The translations under genes and the position numbers were made by a program. A stretch of DNA of 64,000 bases from Antedon mediterranea (Eukaryota > Echinodermata > Crinoidea > Comatulida > Antedonidae), in the NCBI RefSeq assembly GCF_964355755.1, contig NC_092671.1:7141001-7205000 (forward strand), given 5' to 3'. This document shows, piece by piece, positions 25,901-37,281 of this stretch. The notes under the pieces were generated by a model. The model did not search any database and was not told the origin of the DNA. It saw only the letters and a list, made by a program, of their open reading frames with translations. The first letter of the stretch is position 1; each line of letters starts with the position of its first letter.

Positions 25901-28900
25901 ACTAACTTGAGCACATGAATGCAGCCAGGTATATGGCCTTGTTCGATTAGTACTTTCCTCAAGCATTTGTTGGAAAATGTATTCATTATCTGGTACGTAT
26001 TATTTCTTATTTATTTTATTTCAAATAACATATTAAATTATGAGGGAACTCTGAAATAAAGACGATAACTTATAGTCTTCCTTTCTTGAGTCAAAAACAT
26101 TATTTATCAACCTCAGACGACTGCATTCCTATTTTTAATGCAGTCCCTTTCCTCATCTATAAAGGCCCATTTAAAACTAGGGCGATAACGATCGACGATA
26201 TATAGATAAATCATGCATGCTGTATTTGATAAAAATAATATTTTAAAAATCCAATCAATTGCCATCATGATCTATAAAAACAATAAAATCGTTGTATTGC
26301 AACGATATTATTGCTCTTACTAATCATGGCGTCATTAAATTAGACGTGTGGAAATATTATTTTCATCAAAGGCAGCATAGATGATAATCCTATAGTTCTA
26401 GGATGAAAACTTATCGTCGATCGGTATCGCCCTAGTGTAAATGGGCCTTAAAGGAGTTAAATTCTCTCAGAGGCATGGATGATTCAATACTTACACACAT
26501 GCCGTCATTGGATTAACTTCACAAGTTGTCCCATCACACGGATTTTTCTTACATTTACTTGGTTTCTTGCCCTTTGGACATGGGGCTAAATTATAAATAA
26601 ATACATGCAGTTCTATTAATATCACTGCTACTACTAGTCTTAATAGGTACGACAAAATAACTATATGCTATCGTATTCATATCATATTTACTGTTCATGT
26701 TTATACATCTTATTAAAATACAATAACTAAAACACAGTAGTAAGGTATACTTTCAACGATACTTATAAAAGTGATTGCTAAATGTTTTTTTTTCATCAAA
26801 TGTTTCCGTAAGCGTGGTTCCCATTAGAACGTAACGCAAGGACGTAAACGCAACGCAAGCGTTTTAACCAATGACAAGCAAAGTTATAGACAGTTAGCAA
26901 TCACAAGCGAATAAGCCATCACTTGTGATTGGTCAATTCACTTGCGTTGCGTTTACGTCCTTGCGTTACGTTCTAGTGGGAACCAAGCTTAATGCAGATT
27001 AACGTGACAATGATAATTGTTTTTTCTTTTGTTTACTTTTCAATTTTAATTACCTGGATTTGGAAGACACCTGCAGGTTGGACAGCCATTTGCATCAGTT
27101 TCGCTTCCAAAAGGACAAGGGTTTGCACAACCGATCTTTTTACAAACTGAAGAGGAAAAGTTGTGGAAGTGTGTATTTATGTCGTTATGGTTTACAGTGA
27201 TACACAACACCACGAACATCATTTTTACTTTTTTCTTTATCACTTATTATTTTTATTGTACACTATTTTAACACCATTGTCTACCACTACAATATACACA
27301 TCATTGCTTTTCTTTGATGTCTATAAATACAAATTTCAGAACTGATCACCTCTGCCGCTTTAAAAAAAAATATAAAATACATACCTACAGCACAGTTAAC
27401 TTCGACTCCACTTGTATCATAGAAAACAGCATTGCAGCCGCCACAATAATTAGCTCTGAAAATATGAGGGTTTTACATTTGTCATAAAGACTGGCTTAAG
27501 GTGATTCATATTCGTGTACACTGTCAAACTATAATAACCGTCATATTTTGTAACTAATTTGGTTTTTGGGAGGTTGTGAATGAACCTACACTTTGTGTGT
27601 AAGAATATTAAACACTCTTCGTAACTATTTTTGATTTAAGTGAATAAAGTTCATATACTATATATACTATATAGGCCTATTCTATATACATTATACTATT
27701 GTTTAGAAAATTGAAAATAATCTTCTTTGGTATTTCAACTTTATACTTACATGCAAATAGCATCTGAATTTGCTGGACACACGGCAGTGTCGCATGGGTT
27801 AACAAAACAATTGTACACTTGAACATCTTGTGGACATGGCTCTGAAATATTCATATATAAATCATAATATTACACAACAATACAATTAATATGAATTATT
27901 ATATAAATCAATAGTAATCGTTTTCGGATTTCTTCTCAGGAATTAATTTCGTCAGGTTATATCAACTGTGGTACGGCCAATTTACATCAAAATCTACTAA
28001 ACTCTCACTTAATATGGCTCGTATAACCATATTATAGCTCGTGACATTAGCAGCTAATTGTAAACAAACCAGAGATATGTTAAAACAAATTTGGAATTGT
28101 TTTCTAGATGGTTTAATTCGTATATTTGTAGTTAAGAATGGAAAAAGTAGAAACTGTTCTTGTAGGTTAAGTTAATTAAAATTATTGTAAGTTAATAGAA
28201 TATTACAATTAAGAATAATAAAATTGTAACGACCTAAGCTAAATGACATTCCTGTTAATAATTATATAATAGCCTACTTACTTGGACCAGGAAGACAATT
28301 ACACGTCTGACAGCCATTTGTATCAACTATAAACCCGTGTGCACACTTTGCTGTGAGGCAAGGCGTTGAAGTTGGGCATTCAACTATTAAAAGACAGATG
28401 TCTAAATATTAACGAATAATTCTGATACTAATGTTTATATTTTTTTATTAATTTAATATTTAAAAAAAAATCAATGTTAAAGGATGAGGAAAATATTATG
28501 TTTACAGTAAATAGTTAGTAAGTTAATAAGAGAGAATATGCATTGTTAAATAAAAATATTTTTGCAGAGATAAATCCAAAGAAAAATAAATGTTAAATTA
28601 GATAGATTTATTAACATAAAATGTATTATAATTGTATGAAATAAATATGCATGTAGATAAAAAAAAAATTCCTATGTAAGAAAAATAAGCTTGTTCATGA
28701 AAATGTGTTATAGATAATATGTATAAAAAGAGGAAACTATGAAGAGAAAAGATATAAATCAATGTGATTATGTAAACAAATGAACAAAACGCTTTAAAAA
28801 CAAGGCCAACAGCCATCAAGTCGCGTGCTACAATGCATAGTGATACCGGACCGACAGACAAACAGACCGACAGACAGACAGACCGACAGACAGACGGAGC

Positions 28901-31900
28901 GACCGGCATAGTGAACTATACTGACCGAAATTACTGAACATGTTTAAAAATGTTGAAATGTTTAAAAACATTTATATTTTTTTAATTTACACGTGCGTAG
29001 CCTGTCACTTTTGACGTGCTCGTATAACGTAATTTCGAGTTGAAAAGTAAGTCAAGAAAACAGAAATCGGGCAAAAAGAGTGCGTAATAACATTTAACGC
29101 GCAGTGCGCGCGCAAAAATCTGCGCACTCATGGCAATTTTGTAAACGCTTAAAATTGCCTGAAACGTACTCTTATTTCATCGAAAATAAATTTTGAAAAT
29201 TTTAGGCGCGCGTACGCATGCGTTACATGCGCTACGCACGTAATTGTATTGCCATATGATGATTTATGCCCTGAAATTTATGAGTACCAAATTTTATTTA
29301 ATTGTGATTCATGGTTGTTAAGATATGATTACAAACGTGATTTCGTTAAATCGTGCGTAGACCGCGTAATTTTTTATTGCGCACCGTGAAAACATAACCA
29401 CATCGATTCCTGGCCATAAGGAATATTCTGAGAAAAATTGATTTAGCTAGATTAAACTGATATCAAGATAAGGTCATAAAGCGATAAAACGCATAGTGAT
29501 ACCGGACCGACAGACAGACAGACAGACCGACAGACAGACCGACAGACCGACAGACAGACAGACAGACAGACCGACCGACCGACATAGTGAACTATAGAGT
29601 CACTTCCACGCGACTAAAAATGTGTAAGTAAACAGATGATGAAAACAAACATTGTTATTATAATAATATATATATAAGTGTATTGGAATGAAAATGTTTA
29701 GAGAAAAATATATGTAAAGAGAACATAAGTATGGAAATAAAATTGGGATGAACCCACATCAGATAAAAAAAAAAAAATAATTCTGATATTATTATACCGC
29801 CTACATCATCTTCGTATATTTAACAAAACATAAATCGTAAAAGAACCAACGTAAATTACCATATTGACACAAGTCACCAGTGAATCCTGGTGGACATCTA
29901 CACCGTAATGTGCAATCGGGAAAATCACAGGTGCCTCCATTGTAACACGGGTTATCGTTACGTAAGCACGGGTTAGCAACTGGCTTAGCTGCAGAACACA
30001 ATTGAAAAGAACAATGTATAGTTCGCATTTGAAAATATATAAGCATATATCTGTGTAGAAAAACAACAGGAAGGAAACAACAATATGTTTAATAAGGCTA
30101 TATATGTAGACTTTCACAAGCATGCTCTAATCAGTAGGCCTACTTCTGAAATACATCATTTAAAATCTTTTTAAATGATGCTTTTAAACATCTAATAAAT
30201 TAATATTTTTGAATTAGGTACAACATTTTTAAAGTATAAAAACCACTACAAACCAAATTGACAGAATTCTCCTCCAAAACAGTTTGTACATTCACAAGAG
30301 TAACCGAGGCCAACTGTATCCGGAATGCAGGTTGCACCATTCTGACATTGGTGTTCTCCAGAATTGCAGGGATGCACTGGTGTAACATTATAAAAATACA
30401 TGTGTTTTTTTTTTAATTTGTCATTTTTTACGATAGTACTGATACAACCACATAGTCAATTAGTTTAGTTATTAATTAAAAATTCATCGTTTAAACGCTG
30501 TTTAATTGGTTGATAATGGCCGCTCTATTTATAAATTGATATTACGTCCATTGCCACTATTAATGTTATCGATACAAACATGAATAAATTAAACAATCGA
30601 TAGACAAATATATAGCACTTCACATGATCGTATATAAATCTGTAAGTAATAACAACTACTAAATATTAACATAATGATAATAACGAATGGTGCTAGAATG
30701 GTCCAAAATCTGTAGTTATTTTTATGTTATTCCACCATCGGCATTTTGATTTTTTGTCTGGAAACCCTTCCCCCCCCCCCCCCCCACTACGTATGAAACG
30801 CCATGTATGCCAAAATATTTATCTTTTACCAATATTAGGTAAAAATACAGTGTAGAACATAGATTATATCCGGAACCATATAGATACGGTACTTTGATTT
30901 ACGACTTATTATTTGAATATTAATATTTATTTACCACAATCTACTTCTACTCCATTGGAATCGTAGAAAACTGCATTGCAACCGCCGCAATAATTGGCCC
31001 TATGAAAGAAAATGTATGTTACCTTTGTTTTAATGCGATGAGAAGATTTTAGAATGACAACGTATATTACATTATTCCTCTTAAGAAACATTTATTTGTT
31101 TCAATATTGTGTAAATATACGAAAAAGCTGCATAACAAGTTATATTAATAGTCTCATTTATTTCATTTCTTTATTCTGACATAAAATCATAGGATAAAAA
31201 CACAATAAAGTACCGATACGGCAAACTTATTTCCATTGTGGTGCTAAATCCATGCAATGTAATAAGAACAAGCGAATGGAATCGAGGGGAACACTGCTGT
31301 GCTGTCTCAAAAAAATAGGAAATACGCCTTACAAACAAAAGTATTTGTCGTAGGACACCGCATTAATTTGCACTACTTGATTAAAAACGTACATTAATTG
31401 TGTTGTTGTAATGTCAATGGAGAAACAATGGAAAGGTATAAAATGTTTAATAGCAAAAAAGAATTTGTTTCAAAAAGTGGAAAAGGTAAATATGAAAGTC
31501 GATTTTAAAATTCTAAGTCACATCTTTAACTTACCGACATTGTGCGTTCTGATTAGCAGGACACGTAGCAAACACACATGGATTAATTAGGCATGATACC
31601 ACCTCAACACCCTTTGGACATTGTGCTAATAAATAGTAAAACTATAGTTATTACATATAAAAGTCAATTTGCATAGCATGTTATTATCCAGGGGCCAGAG
31701 AAGATGTATGTCATTGATCCAGGCAATGCCTATTTTTTCATAAATTTCAGTGTTACAAGGTATAGCATGTTCACACGTGGATATATTTCTAGAATTATGT
31801 TGACATAAATTCTTCCTACATATAGCAAAATAAACAAAAATCTTGAAAGAACCAACGTAACTTACGATATTGACACAATTCACCAATGAAGTTTGGCGGA

Positions 31901-34150
31901 CATCTACATGAGAATGTGCAGCCAGAAAAATCACAGACACCTCCATTGTAACAAGGACTGTTGTCACTTGAGCACGGATTAGCAACTGGCTTAGCTGAAG
32001 AACACAATTAATACCAAAATGTAAATACTTATTTGTAAGAATTAGGGAATATTTGTTGTAATTTCTCAGTACTCTACTTCTGAAATACTAATTTATGCGT
32101 ACAGTGTTTCTTGAAGAGTAATATCTAATCGGATGATTGAAAAGTGCGTTAAAACACAATAATCTTTAAAACAATGCATAAGTTTTAATGTAAAAAAAGT
32201 ATTAAAACGACCACGAACCAGATTTACACTGACAAAAGTAGCCAGGGCCAAGTTTATCTGGAACACACGTAGCACCTTTTGGACAGTTGTGTTCTCCAGA
32301 CGTACATGCATCCACTGGTGGTTCTGAAAAAAAAATAATTGAATAAATATTCATTTTTTTTAATATCTTGATATTTTTTTTTTAATTCCTCCGCGTGTTC
32401 GTAAATCTGATCGGAAAGTAATATGTTTGTATCACTTCAATGCATCTTTTGACCATTACATCTATGTTATCTAAACAAGTTTTAGAAGAAGTTTTTAAAT
32501 TATTACACATCTTATCTCTCTTATGTAGTAGACCTAACTCACCATTTTCGCATACAATTCCAGAATAACCTGGTTTACAGATACACCTGAATGTACAGTC
32601 TGTGAAATCACAGACACCGCCAAACAAACAAGGACTGTTATTAATATCAGCACATGGATTATAAACTTCTTCAGCTACAAAAAACAAACAAAAAAATATT
32701 TTCAATTATAATATTTACATTTCATGTACCGTAAACTAACTTTTTCTAAAGTGTTTTATTATCCAATATTGTTTTCGATCTTCTGCTAAGATGATAAATA
32801 ATGAATATCGACGAATTCAAGTTTAGGTAACAAACATTTCTATAAAATATGGTCAAAAACATTCTTTATCAATGGCTTTTTATCAATTTATTATGTAAAG
32901 AACACAATAAAGGCTACGAACCAGATGATTCGCAGAATTTTCCTTCATAACAATTTGTACACTGACAAAAGTAGCCGAGGCCAACTTTATCCGGAATACA
33001 CGTTGCACCATTCTGACATTGGTGTTCTCCAGAAACACAGGGATTCACTGGTGGTTCTAAACATAGTATTATAAATAAATATGATTTGTTTATAATATTT
33101 TGAAAGAATATTACATAAGCAAATAGTTAATTCGAGTTAATAGTTAATTCGATCTGTTCAATAAATCGTTAGAAAAATTTTCATTTCTTTGTACTTTGTA
33201 AATTACCATTTTGACACTTGTCTCCTGTGAATCCTGATGGACAAACACATGATAATGTACAGTCAGTGAAGTCACAGTAACCTCCATTTAAACAATGGTT
33301 GCCGTCAATCCAGCACAGGTTAGAAACTAGCTTAGCTGTTGAACATAATTGAAAAAAAAGACTTTACAGTACAAACAATATCACATGCGCCACTATGCAT
33401 GCATCGACAGTAATGAATTAACACATGGATTAAAAACTTTAGCTGAAAAACAATTTTTTTACAATGAAATTAATTTCTATGAGAGTAAACTATGGTTCTA
33501 TTATTGCATTTGTTTGTTTGCAATTGTTTGTCTTCTCTTAAAATTGAATATTGCAGTTTTAAGTTGTATTCTTTCCGCATTATTTTCGATTACTTTTATC
33601 AGTTTAAATAGCAATAATGTATACAGTAAATATAAATAAAAGAATGTATTAAAAAAAATGTCGGAAATAGAGCTTTATGAACATCTTGTTACAAATAAAT
33701 ACTACAAACCTTTGTCGCAAAATTCTCCTCCATAACAGTTTGTACACTCACAAAAATATCCCTTCGGATCGCTATTGTCAGGAATGCAAGTAGATCTTGC
33801 CATACACAAATTATACAAACATGGATGTTGTGGAGGCCGCACTGAATAAAAGATCAGAGAGGGATAAGGATGAATACGATATTACCGTTGTCTAACATGG
33901 AATTCATATTCAGTGTAGTAGTTACATCATGTTGGAAAGGAACTTTAAATTCTTCAAACTTCGAAAATGTCCAATACAGCATTTCAAACAAACAAACATT
34001 TTCAAGCATAAATATATGTGTAATAAATAAAACAGTAACAACAAATTAAGCATCTTAGAAAAGTTATAATCTAGGCCTAAACTTACCGGCTTCCAGTACG
34101 GCACCAACAGTACCAACAGTCAGGAGAGAGAAGACAATCTTAAGGTACAT
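22994..34150 (-). CDS. secreted multidomain protein: EGF pairs, eight-Cys NYCGGC modules, antistasin-like domains, TIL (22 exons)
   Basis: Exons: 34150-34087, 33841-33710, 33335-33207, 33056-32922, 32674-32543, 32323-32219, 31994-31866, 31625-31535, 30999-30935, 30376-30254, 29988-29860, 28383-28282, 27841-27751, 27455-27385, 27146-27054, 26585-26495, 25752-25676, 24510-24418, 24020-23930, 23681-23605, 23456-23272, 23035-22994. They sum to 2247 nt (748 aa). Order: signal peptide 1-21 (hydrophobic VFSLLTVGTVGAV); EGFs at 22-66, 66-109, 109-154, 154-198, 198-233 (shortened) and 233-276; eight-Cys module 276-328; EGFs 328-412; antistasin-like 412-446; eight-Cys 446-500; antistasin 500-531; eight-Cys 531-587; antistasin 587-618; eight-Cys 618-674; ten-Cys TIL 674-735; tail with one Cys. 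Antistasin and TIL folds are usually serine-protease inhibitors, so an extracellular inhibitor or matrix role is inferred. Module borders are phase 1. Confidence 0.88.
24164..24291. mobile_element. MITE of the TGTCTACA-TATCA family, copy 2
   Basis: The left end is CTGTCTACACTCTGTCAACT and the right end AAGTTTGATAGTTTAGACAG. The core is ATATGGTAGTGATATGAAGT. It lies in an intron of the 748-aa gene. Confidence 0.75.
25205..25650 (-). mobile_element. LINE remnant, C-terminal end of a reverse-transcriptase ORF (L2/CR1-like)
   Basis: The minus-strand frame reads RRSSHISPILYNLHWLPID, then KYKILLLTFKALLL, SAASLWNSLPRHF and FKKELKTHLF. This is the conserved stretch after the polymerase domain in L2/CR1-type elements (LHWLP...R..KI..LTFKAL...S.WN.LP). 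It is in the same orientation as the host gene, in the intron between exons 17 and 18. The catalytic domain is missing (5' truncated). Confidence 0.75.
26810..26990. mobile_element. 181-bp MITE with ~50-bp inverted repeats
   Basis: Left end AAGCGTGGTTCCCATTAGAA, right end (reverse complement) AAGCTTGGTTCCCACTAGAA. Both continue as CGTAACGCAAGGACGTAAAC and GCAACGCAAG. A short TA/TTA duplication is possible. A related start, AAGCTTGGTTCACACTAGGA, occurs alone near 13190. Confidence 0.85.
28813..28921. repeat. GACCGACAGAC microsatellite-bearing repeat, copy A
   Basis: GTCGCGTG and GTGATACCGG lead into a run of GACCGACAGACAGAC units, ending CATAGTGAACTATA. The same order occurs at about 29491-29620 and, shortened, at 54606-54662. 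This makes it a dispersed family and not simply a local microsatellite. Confidence 0.65.
28985..29620. repeat. GC-richer repeat block ending in a GACCGACAGAC array, copy B
   Basis: Many CGCG/TGCGTA words (GCGCAGTGCGCGCGC, GTACGCATGCG) stand out from the AT-rich intron. The block ends with GTGATACCGG, a GACCGACAGAC array, CATAGTGAACTATAGAG and CACGCGACTAAAAA. Probably one transposable element, but its left end is not fixed. Confidence 0.5.
30770..30785. repeat. 16-base C homopolymer
   Basis: Uninterrupted run of 16 C in an intron. It is a likely site of length polymorphism or assembly error. Confidence 0.85.
33398..33448 (-). pseudogene. relic EGF exon in intron 2 of the 748-aa gene
   Basis: On the minus strand a good 3' splice site (TTGTTTTTCAG) is followed by sequence coding AKVFNPCVNSLL, matching the start of the active EGF exons (A-x-x-V-x-NPC). 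Similarity is lost and a stop follows within about 15 codons, with no EGF cysteine pattern. It is the decayed start of a former EGF exon. Confidence 0.55.
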
Positions 34151-34195
34151 GATCGAGAACTTGTACAATACGAAATATGGCATCAGGCTCAACCA

Positions 34196-34230
34196 ATTGT
34201 TTATAACAGTTGATATAGGATGTAGGATCG
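34196..34230 (-). promoter_or_regulatory. proximal promoter block of the 748-aa gene
   Basis: Contains a TATA-like TTATAA (34201-34206) about 50 bases before the start codon, next to GGATGTAGGATCG. The same arrangement precedes the 237-aa paralogue (39744-39780), so the duplication carried its promoter. Confidence 0.55.
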
Positions 34231-34556
34231 GTCGTTTTAATCCTCGGGATTATCTTAAGTACTATTATTGATAATAATCAGTTGCATATGTAAGTATCTG
34301 ATCCGGATATTTAATATTATTTTGAACTTGACTTGATGTATTAATAATCTTTACTTTGGATCACACGACCAAAGTCTGTCTTATGCTTATAGAGAAATGT
34401 GGTTTTTTTTTCTTTCCACATTATGATTTTTTTTCTTTTAAATATCGGAAGCTGAGTTGATGAGAAACATTTGCTTTATAATAACTACAGTGAACTCTAG
34501 TTATTTATTGATAAGAGAAAGGGTGTAATTCACGAAAACTTTCAAAATAAAATTTG

Positions 34557-34596
34557 TGATCAGACGGTTAGATAAGATAGGAAGTAGGATCGTCTG
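34557..34596 (-). promoter_or_regulatory. distal conserved block with GATA/ETS-like words
   Basis: This 40-base block matches 40261-40300 at 37 positions. It contains AGATAAGATAGGAAGTAGGA (GATA-type AGATAA plus ETS-type GGAAGT) followed by TCGTCTG. It stands about 410 bases upstream of the start codon. Retention of this block while the flanks diverge suggests function. Confidence 0.5.
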
Positions 34597-35624
34597 TTGG
34601 ATTGTCTTCGGAATATCTCTCTAGTAGTTCTGGTTTAATATTGATCATGAAGATAACACGAATAAAAAAAGTGATGACCAAAAAATAAATAAATATATAC
34701 AAATAAAACTTGACAAAACTATAGCCTTGTAAATTAAATACTCACACACGATCAAATTGTATTAGAATTATTTTCACTTTAATTTTAATTTGCACAAATA
34801 ATGATTATAATATGAGTAAATAAACGTGGTTCGATACATAAAAGAAATATATGTCTCACATTTTTTGAAAGTTTGTAAAGTAAAGTGTTAAAGTATTGTC
34901 ATATTAAACGTCTTACCCCTCTGGTTAATTAAGATGAATTAAGTGTGATTTCCAACGCAGCAACGTATTGACGGAAAGCACTGTATTGCAAAAACACAAG
35001 TGGGAACCGAAAGACGCAACAGTGCTGCAAACATCGCAGTGTTGACTAACATAACATAAATGTATTAATATCCTTGTAAAAAATATAAATGTATTAGTAT
35101 TTAATTAGAAGTAAAATTAATATGTACTTATTAAAGATTCCTTTAATTGTATTTACTTTTAAAATCGTAATTGATCGCCTCTTCCACAATAGAAGTAATT
35201 ACCGTCCATATGCAAATTCTCAATTAAACTAGAGCCCACACACTCCATAAAGTTATAATGTGCTTTGTGCTGGTTTGTAAGAGCAGTCGATTATCAACAA
35301 TTTGAAGTAGGCCCTAATGCTGTGTTGTAGCATGCAGATAATTATTGCTTTTAAGTTATAATGTTTAATTGTTATCAAAATTTAAAAATAATAACACTTA
35401 TTCAAACTAGACATGAAACTCGTCACTTGGGACGAGTTTGGTTATCCGCCCGCAACAAAACGTATCTTGCGCATTCAAGTACTTTTCAGTTATGACTTTT
35501 CCAAAAAGTAGCCTATTCGAAATTAAAACTGCCCTTTCAGTGTAATAATGTTTAATTTTTATCTAAATTAAAAAATAATAACACTTATTCAAATAAAGAC
35601 AAATTATTGTAGACATTCTTAAGC
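34597..35624. other. intergenic between promoter block and LINE
   Basis: AT-rich. Two similar stretches with TATAATGTTTAATT and AAAAATAATAACACTTATTC occur near 35355 and 35545. No gene was seen. Confidence 0.4.
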
Positions 35625-37215
35625 TATAATTGATCTGATCCACAAAATACTAAAGGCATTTGAAAACAAAGAGTTCGTAATTGCCACATTTATGGATTTG
35701 TCAAAGGCATTTGATATTATTGACCACAGTATATTACTGAACAAGCTATTCCACTATGGTATAAGAGGTGTTACACTAAAATGGTTCAGTAACTACTTAA
35801 AGTCACGAAAGCAATATGTTTTTATAAATGGTACTTCGTCTAATATTAAGGAGACTAGTATTGGTGTTCCACAAGGGTCCGTTTTGGGACCTTTGTTGTT
35901 TCTTGTATATGTAAACGATATATGTAACTCAAGTACACAAATTGAATTAATTAGCTTTGCCGATGATACAACAGGATTCATGTGTGGAAATAACCTGAAC
36001 GCATTGGCAAACACTATGAATGTGGAACTAGATAGAATTAATATGTGGTTCAAAGCTAATAAACTTTTATTAAACACCAGCAAAACAAATTACGTAATCT
36101 TTAAAACTGCCCAAAGGCGTATTATTACAACCAACATTGAATTAAAAATGAATAACATTACTTTAGAACAACAAAAAAATGTAACATTTCTTGGGGTTGT
36201 AATAAATGAGAACCTTTGCTGGAAAAATCATATAAGGCTTATTAGCAAAAAAACCGCTAGGTCTATTGGAATATTGATAAAAACTAGACATTTTTTTCCT
36301 AATTATATTTTAACAAATTTGTATAATACATTAATTCTACCGCACCTTCAGTATGGAAACATTATTTGGAGCAGTACATATGATAGTACACTAGAATCCC
36401 TTCTTAAACTCCAGAAAAAGACTGCTAGAATAATTTTATTTAAAAAGCCATGGCAACATTCTGAGCCACTGTTTAAGCAATTAAATATACTTAACATACA
36501 AGATATCAACAGAGTTACCGTCCTAGGTTTCATGGCCCAGATTAAAAGCAATGTTTTACCCAGACGAATCCAAATGATATTCAAAAGAAACGAAAATACT
36601 ACCCATAATCTTCGAAATATTTGTAGCGTAAAACAACCATACTCTAGGTTAACGTCTGGTCAACATTTTATCAGTATTCACGGACCGAAACTATGGAACG
36701 AGCTCTGTAGAAATCACTTAGATATTGTTAACAACAATTATAAAATACTAAAAAAATATGTAAAAAGAGACATTTTATCGAATTACAGAACTTAAAATGC
36801 TTCACTCATAAAATATAGATGCATATATTATGCATTTGTGTTGGTGTGTGCGAGTATACACACATAGCCTGTTTTATATTATATGTATTCATACTTTTGC
36901 TATAATATATATAGAAAGAATCCACATGTACTGGAAGTAATAAACTGAATATCTTCTTTTTTAAGACAAAATGTATAAATAATCATGTTAGAAAAACAGT
37001 ATCACTTTTTGATGATGAACAACTCTAAAATGTATATAGGAAATGTTTTTTTTTTTTTTTTTGTATCTATTATGTTGTGTTTATTGTTTTATGTTTTTTA
37101 TGTAAAAGGGTCCTGCGAAAACAGAAGTGTAAACTTCTCTATGCAGGATCATTTATGCTATGAAACTGTATTTATAAACGATGAGTAAATAAATGTGAAT
37201 TGAATTGAATTGAAA
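35625..37215 (+). mobile_element. 5'-truncated non-LTR retrotransposon (jockey-superfamily, CR1/Daphne-like)
   Basis: An open frame runs to 36795. The reverse-transcriptase motifs are motif A MDLSKAFD (35692), motif B GVPQGSVLGPLLFLVYVNDI and motif C FADDT, followed by the thumb and C-terminal region ending DILSNYRT. The endonuclease and first RT motifs are missing. The 3' UTR ends in a (TGAAT)n tail at 37195-37214. The frame has no stop or shift, so the insertion is fairly recent. It sits between the two minus-strand cysteine-rich paralogues, its tail about 70 bases from the 3' end of the smaller one. Confidence 0.85.
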
Positions 37216-37247
37216 GCTTCTCTTGTATCTCATTGTTTAGGTAAACA

Positions 37248-37253
37248 TTTATT
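37248..37253 (-). terminator. candidate poly(A) signal of the 237-aa gene
   Basis: AATAAA on the minus strand, 29 bases after the stop codon at 37282. Confidence 0.45.
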
Positions 37254-37281
37254 TTCTGAGAACTCGTATCGATGGTAAAAA

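Noticed and set aside
28598-28909. Minus-strand frame with [11 protein letters not shown] repeats
   Set aside because: Arises from the GACAGACC microsatellite. No start context or homologous domain.
31626-31800. Minus-strand stretch IGIAWINDIHLLWPLDNNML, faintly like a dTDP-sugar epimerase segment
   Set aside because: Only a short, low-quality resemblance inside an intron, with no flanking homology and stops nearby.
33349-33639. 96-codon plus-strand frame
   Set aside because: Low-complexity, antisense to intron 2 of the 748-aa gene. It overlaps the relic EGF exon on the other strand and has no recognisable domain.
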